DNA of 5,537 bases from Methanothrix sp. Its GTDB lineage: Archaea > Halobacteriota > Methanosarcinia > Methanotrichales > Methanotrichaceae. Within the stretch, counting starts at the first letter, position 1, and the number at the start of each line of letters is the position of its first letter. Under the pieces are notes generated by a model. It ran no database searches. It saw nothing but the letters and a program-made list of their open reading frames with translations, and was not told the origin of the DNA. A program made the position numbers and the translations under genes. Below, one piece after another: positions 1 through 5,033 of this stretch. The stretch covers positions 1 through 5,537 of the forward strand of contig JAJRAX010000196.1 in the NCBI GenBank assembly GCA_028679775.1, written 5' to 3'.

Positions 1-168
1 CTTGGATTGGGCAACAACGTAGTAGGCGCGGACTGCGTCGAATTCAAGCCTGTGGAGAACCCGAAGGTGCTCGATGAAGTAGGAAGCCCTGCCCCTTCAG
101 GGGCATGGGAGGAAGTCACAGCATCTTTGTCCGAGGCACGCAAGTCTTTTAGCTATGGTGAGCCATAA
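1..168 (+). CDS. 3' end of an unidentified gene upstream of nifB (partial)
   Basis: An open frame enters from the left edge and runs 55 codons to a TAA at 166-168. Its start lies outside the window. The visible tail begins LGLGNNVVGADCVEFKPVEN and ends ARKSFSYGEP. It is soluble-looking, with no membrane segment and one cysteine. The VVGADCVEFKP stretch faintly recalls the C-terminal strand of arginase/agmatinase-family enzymes (typically VVGxDxVEVNP). However, the usual closing helix rich in T, L and A does not follow, and none of the metal-binding motifs would lie in this part, so I do not name it. It reads in the same direction as nifB with 32 bases between them, so the two may be co-transcribed. 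Coding status is likely because the frame is open from base 1, codon use looks normal, and it ends just before a good gene start. Confidence 0.6.
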   Translation, partial: LGLGNNVVGADCVEFKPVENPKVLDEVGSPAPSGAWEEVTASLSEARKSFSYGEP

Positions 169-186
169 TTATGTGCCAGTAGAATC

Positions 187-192
187 GTGGTG
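187..192 (+). promoter_or_regulatory. Ribosome binding site of nifB
   Basis: GTGGTG lies 8 bases before the ATG at 201. Its GGTG core matches the complement of the archaeal 16S rRNA 3' end (AGGAGGTGATC). It supports the 201 start over other ATGs nearby. No TATA-like box is evident in the 32-base gap, which fits read-through from the gene upstream. Confidence 0.5.
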
Positions 193-200
193 TTCGAATA

Positions 201-1109
201 ATGAGCGAAGAGACTTATCCCGTTGCCAACGTCGGTGGAAAGGAGATCCCATACGACCCGGAGCAGCTGCGACGGATTCGGGAGCATCCGTGCTTCAGCG
301 AGAAGGCCTGCCATTCATTTGGCAGAATGCACCTGGCTGTGGCACCCAAATGCAACATCCAGTGCAAATACTGCGTGAGGGACTTCGATTGCGTGAATGA
401 GTCGAGGCCTGGTGTGACCTCTGAGGTCCTAAAGCCTGCGGAGGCACTGGAGCGGGTGGATGCAGTGCTAGAGAAGTACCACTACATCAAAGTGGTCGCA
501 GTAGCGGGTCCCGGCGAGCCTCTGGCCAATGAGGAGACCTTTGAGACGCTCCGCCTGGTGGGCCAAAAGTACCCCAACCTCATCCTCTGCATCAGCACCA
601 ATGGGCTGCTTCTGCCAGACAAGATCCAGGAATTGGATCGCCTTGGAGTCTGCAACATCACAGTCACAATGAACGCCATAGACCCCGAGATCGGCCAGCA
701 GATTTATGATCATGTGACATATCAGGGTAAGAAATATGAGGGGCTGGAGGCGGCAACTATTTTACGAGACAATCAGCTCAAAGGCATCGAAGAGGCCCTC
801 AAGCTTAAGAAGATCGTCAAGGTGAATACGGTGCTGATTCCCGGCATCAACGACAAACATGTCTTTGATGTCGCCCGCAAGATTAAGTCAATGGGGGTAT
901 TCATCCATAATGTCATGCCCCTCATCCCCCAGTACAAGTTCGCCCACATCAAGCCCCCATCGCCTGAGGAGAAGAGAAATATTCAGGAGGAGCTCGGCAA
1001 GATCATCAAGCAGATGAAACACTGCAGGCAGTGCAGGTCGGACGCCATCGGACGACTGGGATGCGATGTGCAGCAGGAGTTTTCTAGCAGGACCAGGGAG
1101 CAGGGTTAA
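201..1109 (+). CDS. nifB: Nitrogenase cofactor biosynthesis protein NifB (radical SAM, NifX-less type)
   Basis: NifB is a cytoplasmic radical SAM enzyme. It fuses two [4Fe-4S] clusters and inserts a SAM-derived carbide to make NifB-co, the [8Fe-9S-C] precursor of the nitrogenase cofactors. Visible motifs are an N-terminal HPC (residues 29-31), the radical SAM CNIQCKYC (cysteines 51, 55, 58), FDC then ESRPGV (62-72, a NifB signature), GPGEPLA (103-109, SAM-binding glycine-rich turn), ISTNG (131-135), and a C-terminal CRQCRSDAIG (275-284). C31, C64, C130, C275 and C278 are candidate ligands of the substrate clusters, by family knowledge. At 302 residues it has the radical SAM core and C-terminal extension but no fused NifX domain, as is usual in methanogens. 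The start has an RBS at 187-192. Position 37 is Cys (KACH) where I recall His in most relatives. No nifH, nifD or nifK is in the window. Confidence 0.95.
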   Translation: MSEETYPVANVGGKEIPYDPEQLRRIREHPCFSEKACHSFGRMHLAVAPKCNIQCKYCVRDFDCVNESRPGVTSEVLKPAEALERVDAVLEKYHYIKVVAVAGPGEPLANEETFETLRLVGQKYPNLILCISTNGLLLPDKIQELDRLGVCNITVTMNAIDPEIGQQIYDHVTYQGKKYEGLEAATILRDNQLKGIEEALKLKKIVKVNTVLIPGINDKHVFDVARKIKSMGVFIHNVMPLIPQYKFAHIKPPSPEEKRNIQEELGKIIKQMKHCRQCRSDAIGRLGCDVQQEFSSRTREQG

Positions 1110-1132
1110 ACAACAAGTTCTGATCGAAATCG

Positions 1133-1179
1133 CAAAAAAGGACGTCTTCCGGCGCGGGTTATCCTCTTGCGCCGGGACG
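1133..1179 (-). terminator. Hairpin plus T-tract, terminator of the minus-strand small gene
   Basis: CCGGCGC (1149-1155) pairs exactly with GCGCCGG (1169-1175) around a 13-base loop. CGTC (1143-1146) pairs with GACG (1176-1179) across a two-base bulge, giving an 11-pair stem. Read on the minus strand, the stem is followed one base later by TTTTTT (complement of A1134-1139), so it resembles an intrinsic terminator for the gene ending at 1209. On the plus strand there is no T-tract after the stem, but the hairpin sits just past the nifB stop and could also affect the 3' end of that transcript. Confidence 0.6.
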
Positions 1180-1208
1180 CACTCCGGTTGTCAACTCTGG
1201 CTGTTGCT

Positions 1209-1445
1209 TTAGTGCTTGAACATCTTGGTTATGCTGCTGGTGGCATTGGAGATGCTGCTGGAGATGCCTGAGATGAGGCTCTTCTGCTCTGCAGGCTTTG
1301 CCTGGGCGGCAGCGGATTTCGTGACCACGGGTTTCGCCGCATTTGGCTTCTTCTCCTTTTTCTTGGAGACCGAATTGCCGTTTTTCATCTGATAATTGCT
1401 GTTGCGATCTTTTGGGCCCTTGCTCATCTTTTTGTCTTTTGCCAT
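1209..1445 (-). CDS. 78-residue lysine-rich hypothetical protein
   Basis: The frame could extend upstream to 1622, but the extra N-terminus would be read from the tRNA-Leu gene, so I take the internal ATG at 1443-1445 (MAKDKKMSKG). A purine-rich GGGGAGTGG lies just before this start and can serve as ribosome binding site. The protein has two halves. Residues 1-55 are very basic and low in complexity (KKKEKK at 28-33, then Ala/Lys/Pro-rich). Residues 56-78 form a serine- and isoleucine-rich stretch (LISGISSSISNATSSI) ending KMFKH, which could be an amphipathic helix. There is no signal peptide, cysteine or recognised domain. The lysine and alanine richness would suit nucleic-acid or membrane-surface binding, but this is only inference. 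It follows the tRNA-Leu gene by 100 bases on the same strand, with its own TATA-like box, and ends before a hairpin terminator. Confidence 0.6.
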   Translation of the reverse strand: MAKDKKMSKGPKDRNSNYQMKNGNSVSKKKEKKPNAAKPVVTKSAAAQAKPAEQKSLISGISSSISNATSSITKMFKH

Positions 1446-1474
1446 AGTTATCCAGCCACTCCCCTCAATGTCAA

Positions 1475-1488
1475 AATTGATATAGATT
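1475..1488 (-). promoter_or_regulatory. TATA-like box of the 78-residue protein gene
   Basis: On the minus strand AATCTATATCAATT lies about 30-43 bases before the ATG at 1445. It sits in an A/T-rich patch between the tRNA gene and the small gene. An archaeal start site 25-27 bases downstream would give a very short leader. This suggests the small gene has its own promoter and does not depend on the tRNA transcript. Confidence 0.35.
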
Positions 1489-1545
1489 GCGGCTACAGAA
1501 AAGCAGGCCTTTAGAATGGCAAGAGCCTCATTCCCATTCCAATAA

Positions 1546-1629
1546 TGCGGGGTACGGGATTCGAACCCGCGAACTCCTGCGAGACAGGATCTTAAGTCCT
1601 GCGCCTTTGGCCAGCTTGGCAAACCCCGC
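1546..1629 (-). tRNA. tRNA-Leu, anticodon UAA
   Basis: This is an 84-base class II tRNA on the minus strand. The acceptor arms GCGGGGT and ACCCCGC pair perfectly, with A as discriminator. The D arm is GCC...GGC with a GG in the loop. The anticodon stem CAGGA/TCCTG encloses the loop CTTAAGA, which gives anticodon UAA (bases 1594-1592), decoding UUA and UUG. A long variable arm follows, with a CTC/GAG stem typical of leucine tRNAs. The T arm contains the invariant TTCGAAT loop. The next genomic bases are TTA, so CCA is not encoded and must be added by the CCA-adding enzyme. No intron is seen in the anticodon loop. Confidence 0.97.
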
Positions 1630-1649
1630 TCTTATTCCTCGACTTCTAT

Positions 1650-1662
1650 TGTTTTTTTTGCA
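1650..1662 (-). promoter_or_regulatory. Possible TATA-box position for tRNA-Leu
   Basis: On the minus strand an A8 run (complement of T1652-1659) is centred about 26 bases before the mature tRNA 5' end, exactly where archaeal TATA boxes lie. The sequence GCAAAAAAAACAATAG is A/T-rich but not a consensus TATA box, so the call rests mainly on position. No plus-strand gene ends nearby, so reading the T8 run as a plus-strand terminator is less attractive. Confidence 0.3.
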
Positions 1663-1759
1663 ATCCCAAGATCCAACGGGCATTTAGCATGTATGCTTCT
1701 GGAATAAGTACTTTCCCGATGCTATCACTTGAATTGCGCTCCATAATGCCGTAGAACTG

Positions 1760-1766
1760 AAAAAAA
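1760..1766 (-). terminator. T7 tract just after the DUF2135 gene
   Basis: On the minus strand the stop codon TAA (1770-1768) is followed after one C by TTTTTTT. Archaeal RNA polymerase commonly terminates at such U-rich runs without a hairpin. I see no strong stem in front of it. It separates the secreted-protein pair from the tRNA gene downstream. Confidence 0.45.
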
Positions 1767-1767
1767 G

Positions 1768-2991
1768 TTAAAATTGAAAGGTGGTCACCTCCTGTGTATC
1801 ACCCTCGTTGTTCAATGTTCCACTAAAGGTGTTCGTCTTTCCATTTACCTTGGTTGTCACAGTCCAATCCACCGGACCTGTCGGGGTTGCTGAGGACGTG
1901 CAGTCTGCGTAGTAATTTACGCTGACTATGTAGGTGCCTGCAGGCGCCTTGCCTGTTGGCCAGTAAATATTCTCGGGCTTGCCCATTACAAAATTCGAGC
2001 ACTTGTTATCCAAATCCAGTTGGCCTCCTGATGATACAGTTGGATTGTTGTAGTAGACCTCTGCTCCGGATGGATCTTTTACATGCAGATCTATGTCCAC
2101 GTTGGCATTCCACGACAGCGTCACCTGGACGTCACCGGTGCCCATCGTCCACTTGCCATCAGCAGATGTCGTGGTTTGCTCCTCTGGATTATTTGGCTGG
2201 TTCTGGCTGGAACCTCTTCTGGTCCAGATCGTGCCACCGAATCCACCTGTCTGCTGCAATGCAGTCAGCCGATCGTTTGATTCGATCTGCAGGAAGAGTG
2301 TGCCTTCGTTCTGGGTGCTGCCCTTGGGAACATCAGACCACTCCAGATCTATGGTATCCAAAATGATGGTGCCTTTGGCGTCGTTGGACCAGCCGCCCGG
2401 CTGATAGGTTGGCTCACCAAACCACCAGATGGTGTCTTCAGACTGGCGAATGTAGTATGTTCCTCCGTCGTTGCAGTCCCAGACGCCAGTCAGATCCCAG
2501 GAAGGCTGTGCACTGCTGCCAGCCTTGACGCCGATGACTGCAGCAATTCCGCAGTTGTCGCTCTCATAGGTGTAAGACCAGGTCGATGGATCGGAATCGA
2601 TGATAGTGTAGGTCCCCGCCGGCAGATTCAATGCAGGCGAGAGATAAACGATCCAAAAAGCATTGGGAACGCCGCCCATTCCAAAATCACCTACCGCCTG
2701 CCATGGACCGTATGTGTTGCCCTGATCATCTCGAAGGCCGATGGTCCCTGGAGTCTCACCTGAGGCATCATTCCAATGATATGTGCCGACCTTTGTAATC
2801 GTCTTGGGCTCGTCGATAGCAAAGACCGTGGGGTTGGGCGGATTGTTGCTCACACCTGCGCAGGCGCTCTGAGCGAAGATGCGCTCTTCGCCTTCATCCG
2901 GGGCAGGAAGCGAGTAGCACTGTCCAAGACCTCCCTGTGCCACCATAACTGCCGCCAGAATGACAAATAATAATCTCATAGGTCTAGCCAT
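1768..2991 (-). CDS. Secreted three-part beta-rich protein with C-terminal DUF2135 (YfaP-like) domain
   Basis: This is a 407-residue exported protein of unknown role. Residues 5-24 form a signal peptide (MRLLFVILAAVMVAQGG). Residues about 45-155 form a first beta-rich unit with TYHWNDASGETPGTIGL and NLPAGTYTI. Residues about 165-258 form a second unit rich in W, G and Y (GVWDCNDGGTYYIRQ, IWWFGE, GTIWTRR), which looks like an extracellular beta-barrel or lipocalin-like fold. A Gln/Asn/Ser/Thr linker (260-278) leads to residues 285-407, which match DUF2135 as known from E. coli YfaP: VTLSWNANVDIDLHVKDPSG, then GGQLDLDN, ENIYW, and APAGTYIVSVNYYAD. D299, D301 and H303 lie where family members keep acidic and His residues. 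AAGGTGA sits 6 bases before ATG 2991 and decides that start over Met5. No C-terminal anchor or lipobox is visible, so it is probably released or bound to the envelope by protein contacts. Confidence 0.85.
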   Translation of the reverse strand: MARPMRLLFVILAAVMVAQGGLGQCYSLPAPDEGEERIFAQSACAGVSNNPPNPTVFAIDEPKTITKVGTYHWNDASGETPGTIGLRDDQGNTYGPWQAVGDFGMGGVPNAFWIVYLSPALNLPAGTYTIIDSDPSTWSYTYESDNCGIAAVIGVKAGSSAQPSWDLTGVWDCNDGGTYYIRQSEDTIWWFGEPTYQPGGWSNDAKGTIILDTIDLEWSDVPKGSTQNEGTLFLQIESNDRLTALQQTGGFGGTIWTRRGSSQNQPNNPEEQTTTSADGKWTMGTGDVQVTLSWNANVDIDLHVKDPSGAEVYYNNPTVSSGGQLDLDNKCSNFVMGKPENIYWPTGKAPAGTYIVSVNYYADCTSSATPTGPVDWTVTTKVNGKTNTFSGTLNNEGDTQEVTTFQF

Positions 2992-2997
2992 AGTGAT

Positions 2998-3004
2998 TCA
3001 CCTT
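2998..3004 (-). promoter_or_regulatory. Strong ribosome binding site of the DUF2135 gene
   Basis: On the minus strand AAGGTGA, followed closely by ATC, lies 6 bases before ATG 2991. It is among the best matches to the archaeal anti-Shine-Dalgarno sequence in the window and fixes this start. Confidence 0.6.
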
Positions 3005-3022
3005 GGATCTAAATTTGGCTAC

Positions 3023-3028
3023 AAAAAA
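3023..3028 (-). terminator. T6 tract between the two secreted-protein genes
   Basis: On the minus strand TTTTTT lies 12 bases after the stop of the 201-residue gene, inside the 49-base gap before the DUF2135 gene. It could end part of the upstream transcript. No convincing TATA box for the downstream gene is seen in the gap, so partial read-through, that is a weak operon-internal terminator, is the likelier reading. Confidence 0.25.
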
Positions 3029-3040
3029 TGTATTGATGTC

Positions 3041-3646
3041 TTATGCAGGTGGAAGAACTTGTCCAGTTCCTGCCACAGCAGCAGCCGTTCCTGCAGCCGT
3101 TCCCTTCTCTATGTGAATGCTGTTCAAGAGTGCCTTGGTTATCTCTTCTGAGTATGTCGAAGTTATGCCAACATTCGTTGTACCTACTGAAAGCGATTCG
3201 CAATCGCCGCACTCGTTGCTGTCAAGCCAATAGGATGCATAATAGTATGGTATCTCAGGCAGATTGGATCCAGGAATCGGCAAACCTGAGAGGATAAAGC
3301 CATTTGCTCCATCAATATCCATCTCATCGCTTTCTGTGACATTGATTCCCTTGTATAGGATCAACCGAAGTGCTGAGACTTCTCTATTCAATCCCATGCT
3401 TGCGTCCTGAAGCTCTTTGTTCTCTGTGAGGGTAATGGACGCTCCAGTATTGTTATCAGTTACAATGAGCAGTGGATAGACCGTTGAGGCTGAGCCCTCG
3501 ATGGGATCCACAGTCTGTACCTGGTAGGTCGCATCAGCGTTTAGATCAAAGGAAACCACATATTCGCCAAGCTGGTAGCTTTCTGGCGTGGCCATAGCCA
3601 CGGTTGATAGCATTAGCGCTAAGATTGCTGCAAGTAATATTTTCAC
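3041..3646 (-). CDS. Secreted hypothetical protein, 201 residues, GTG start
   Basis: I do not recognise a named family. The start codon is GTG at 3646-3644. It is supported by GGGGTG at 3660-3655, with an 8-base spacer, and by an ideal signal peptide beginning at once (KILLAAILALMLSTVAMA, cleavage likely near residue 19). The mature part is beta-rich and acidic. It includes YQLGEYVVSFDLN (24-36), a hydrophobic strand YPLLIVTDN (57-65), possible N-glycosylation sequons at N65 and N102, an aromatic cluster YYYASYWLDSNE (134-145) and a CGDC pair (146-149) that may form a disulfide or bind metal. A last helix-like part (SEEITKALLNSIHIEKG) is followed by an Ala/Gly-rich tail ending LPPA. No membrane anchor is present. 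It lies 49 bases upstream of the DUF2135 protein gene on the same strand, so the two products may act together outside the cell. Confidence 0.8.
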   Translation of the reverse strand: MKILLAAILALMLSTVAMATPESYQLGEYVVSFDLNADATYQVQTVDPIEGSASTVYPLLIVTDNNTGASITLTENKELQDASMGLNREVSALRLILYKGINVTESDEMDIDGANGFILSGLPIPGSNLPEIPYYYASYWLDSNECGDCESLSVGTTNVGITSTYSEEITKALLNSIHIEKGTAAGTAAAVAGTGQVLPPA

Positions 3647-3654
3647 TTGTTATA

Positions 3655-3660
3655 CACCCC
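3655..3660 (-). promoter_or_regulatory. Ribosome binding site deciding the GTG start
   Basis: On the minus strand GGGGTG lies 8 bases before the GTG at 3646. There is no ATG between the signal and the signal-peptide coding region, so the non-ATG start is well supported. Confidence 0.5.
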
Positions 3661-3696
3661 GCAAGTATTAGCGCTCTTATCATAGAAAAGACTTCC

Positions 3697-3704
3697 TTTA
3701 ATAT
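3697..3704 (-). promoter_or_regulatory. TATA-like box of the 201-residue secreted protein gene
   Basis: On the minus strand ATATTAAA, within ACATATTAAAGG, lies 51-58 bases before the GTG start. A start site about 26 bases downstream would leave a leader of roughly 25-30 bases that includes the GGGGTG ribosome binding site. Confidence 0.4.
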
Positions 3705-3725
3705 GTCCCTCGTATAGATCCTCTA

Positions 3726-3746
3726 TGGTGCTTCTGCATGGCACCA
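3726..3746. repeat. Inverted repeat in the divergent intergenic region
   Basis: TGGTGC (3726-3731) and GCACCA (3741-3746) are perfect inverted arms around 9 bases. The element lies in the 131-base gap between the divergent secreted-protein and DUF123 genes. It is upstream of the minus-strand TATA-like box and 31 bases before the plus-strand ATG, a possible operator position. Arms of this size can arise by chance. Confidence 0.3.
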
Positions 3747-3777
3747 ATCTCAAATAGCCTCCATCCTGAGAATATGT

Positions 3778-4209
3778 ATGCGGCGAGAGAGAAACGATAA
3801 GGGCATCTATACTATCATCATCTTCCTGCCCCAGGACAGACGGATAATGGTTGGATCACTGGGCGCGATGGACTTCTCCCAGGGGTACTATTCCTACACA
3901 GGCTCGGCACGAGGTCCGGGCGGCCTCAAGCGAGTGGATCGCCATATCCAGGTATCCAAGGGGATCAAAAGGACACGACGATGGCATATAGACTATCTTC
4001 TGCCACATTGTAGCTTCGTGGAGGCGATCATCACCAGGACCGAACTTGACCTGGAATGCGAAATTGCACAAGCCATCGGGAAGGCGCTGCAGCCACAGCT
4101 TCGTTTCGGCTGCACCGATTGCGGCTGCAATAGCCACCTGCACTACTCTGGGCGGCTTGAAAATATGCGAGAGGTGGTCACCCTCGCCCACGCAGCCGCT
4201 CGGATATGA
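3778..4209 (+). CDS. DUF123 / Uri-superfamily GIY-YIG-like endonuclease domain protein
   Basis: This 143-residue protein has the length and motif order of the stand-alone archaeal DUF123 family (COG1833), placed in the Uri/GIY-YIG endonuclease superfamily. Visible are GIYTIIIFLP (9-18), YYSYTGSA (37-44, the YIG-like element), LKRVDRHI (50-57, with the family's catalytic-type Arg and a His), RRWHIDYLL (67-75), the LECEIAQA helix (92-99, with acidic residues) and FGCTDCGCNSHLHY (110-123). In the last motif C112, C115, C117 and H120 are probable metal ligands. The family is thought to cut or bind nucleic acid, sometimes fused to endonuclease III; the exact substrate is not established. The ATG at 3778 has only a weak ribosome site upstream, so leaderless or short-leader translation is possible. 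It converges with the gene ending at 4259. It shares no theme with the secreted neighbours and is probably a housekeeping gene between them. Confidence 0.88.
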   Translation: MRRERNDKGIYTIIIFLPQDRRIMVGSLGAMDFSQGYYSYTGSARGPGGLKRVDRHIQVSKGIKRTRRWHIDYLLPHCSFVEAIITRTELDLECEIAQAIGKALQPQLRFGCTDCGCNSHLHYSGRLENMREVVTLAHAAARI

Positions 4210-4258
4210 TGGTCATGTCGACTGATGACGACCCCAGATCTCGCACAGCTATCGTCCT

Positions 4259-4903
4259 TTACGGACAGGGCAATGTCAGAACTGAGGTATTTCCAACGAC
4301 TGTCTCTGACCTTATCTGCACATAGCCCATGTATGTCCCGCCCATGACGAAGGACGGCACTGTTTTAGCATTCTTCTGTACCCTCTGACCTATTTTGGCC
4401 GTACCCTGGATCTCAGAGCTGATTTCATAAACAGAGAAGCTATCGTTCTGGTAGATCTTTGTGTCCTTTATAAGGTCTTTGTCTATGAGGTACGTCTCAG
4501 ATATGGCTGACCCCACCTCATAATTCTTGGCGCAGAGAGCATTTCTTAGATCGCTCTGGGTGAGTGGCGGAGTATATGGTTTATAATCATAATTGGCCGA
4601 GATGGTGAGGGAAGCCTCTTCCATATTTGAGTCCCGATATACCTCGGAGTCAATGGTTCTGGTGGCCATGCCTGAGCCCCTTGTGCCCAGAACTATCTTC
4701 TGGCCGGAAAAGCCCTTTTGAGTCTGCAGGACCCTGGACTCTTCCATGTAGCCGTTAACAAATACCCAGGAGTGCTCAGTGAAGTTCTGGGCTATTTTAT
4801 CGGTTGTCGATGAGTCTGCGCCAGCCGCGCTCATACTGATTGCAGCCATTATGGCGACGAAGCAGGCTACTGCCGGCATAATCGCAAAAGTCATCCATCT
4901 CAT
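4259..4903 (-). CDS. Secreted hypothetical protein, 214 residues
   Basis: I recognise no named domain. Residues 1-29 form a hydrophobic signal peptide (MRWMTFAIMPAVACFVAIMA, then SAAGA with a likely cut near 29). The mature 185 residues are mostly polar beta strand. They contain NYDYKPYTPPLTQSDLRNAL (104-123), CAKNYEVGSAISETY (124-138), and a terminal TVVGNTSVLTLPCP. C124 and C213 could form one disulfide, and sequons at N40, N153 and N205 are candidate glycosylation sites. No C-terminal anchor is visible. The ATG at 4903 has GGTGAGG upstream with about 10 bases of spacing; Met4 is an alternative. A clear TATA box lies about 45 bases upstream, so the gene is probably transcribed alone, divergent from the bactofilin-like gene. 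I infer membership of a lineage-specific exported family of methanogens, which needs a sequence search to confirm. Confidence 0.8.
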   Translation of the reverse strand: MRWMTFAIMPAVACFVAIMAAISMSAAGADSSTTDKIAQNFTEHSWVFVNGYMEESRVLQTQKGFSGQKIVLGTRGSGMATRTIDSEVYRDSNMEEASLTISANYDYKPYTPPLTQSDLRNALCAKNYEVGSAISETYLIDKDLIKDTKIYQNDSFSVYEISSEIQGTAKIGQRVQKNAKTVPSFVMGGTYMGYVQIRSETVVGNTSVLTLPCP

Positions 4904-4944
4904 CTCTTCGCCTCACCCACTTGGTGGCCGCTTATGCCGCCTGG

Positions 4945-4954
4945 AAATATAAAT
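4945..4954 (-). promoter_or_regulatory. TATA box of the 214-residue secreted protein gene
   Basis: On the minus strand ATTTATATTT is close to the methanogen TATA consensus (TTTATATA). Its centre is about 46 bases before the ATG at 4903, giving a leader of about 20 bases that keeps the GGTGA ribosome site. The element is nearly symmetric, so it could also serve the plus-strand gene at 5004 with a leader of about 28 bases. Confidence 0.6.
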
Positions 4955-4959
4955 GTGAT

Positions 4960-4972
4960 CCATGGTACATGG
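4960..4972. repeat. Inverted repeat CCATG-GTA-CATGG, possible operator
   Basis: Perfect five-base arms flank a three-base centre. The site lies in the 100-base gap between divergent promoters, right beside the TATA box. Position and symmetry fit a dimeric regulator site, but the element is short. Confidence 0.3.
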
Positions 4973-4978
4973 GTTATT

Positions 4979-5033
4979 TATTAGATCAGAGGCACTATGA
5001 ATCATGGTGAATGGGATGTGGTGTATTAGATCA
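4979..5033 (+). repeat. Direct repeat of TATTAGATCA flanking the bactofilin-like gene start
   Basis: The ten-base sequence TATTAGATCA occurs at 4979-4988 and again at 5024-5033, 45 bases apart. The first copy is in the leader or promoter and the second is inside the first codons of the gene. It may be a regulator half-site pair or coincidence. Confidence 0.25.

Noticed and set aside
155..400. Overlapping 81-codon plus-strand frame across the nifB start
   Set aside because: It lies in a different frame over the conserved NifB motifs. It has no ribosome site and an implausible Arg/Ser/Gly-rich composition.
1446..1622. N-terminal extension of the lysine-rich protein to 1622
   Set aside because: The extension is translated from the tRNA-Leu gene and the spacer. 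The ATG at 1445 has a purine-rich ribosome site and a TATA-like box of its own.
1956..2404. Plus-strand open frames opposite the DUF2135 gene
   Set aside because: They are shadows rich in Cys, Ser, Trp and Pro, typical of antisense translation. The minus strand carries the signal peptide and domain.
2916..2921. Lipoprotein-type cysteine in the DUF2135 protein (GLGQC, residues 21-25)
   Set aside because: The residue before Cys is Gln, which does not fit a lipobox. A normal signal-peptide cut is more likely.
3856..4191. Minus-strand open frame of 111 codons opposite the DUF123 gene
   Set aside because: The plus strand encodes a clear family protein with intact motifs. The antisense frame shows no recognisable features.
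4212..4229. GTCAT-8-ATGAC inverted repeat in the convergent gap at 4210-4258, plus a TGATGA that recalls a C/D-box RNA
   Set aside because: The stem is only five pairs with no T-tract, the base before TGATGA is not a purine, and no matching D box or partner motifs are found.
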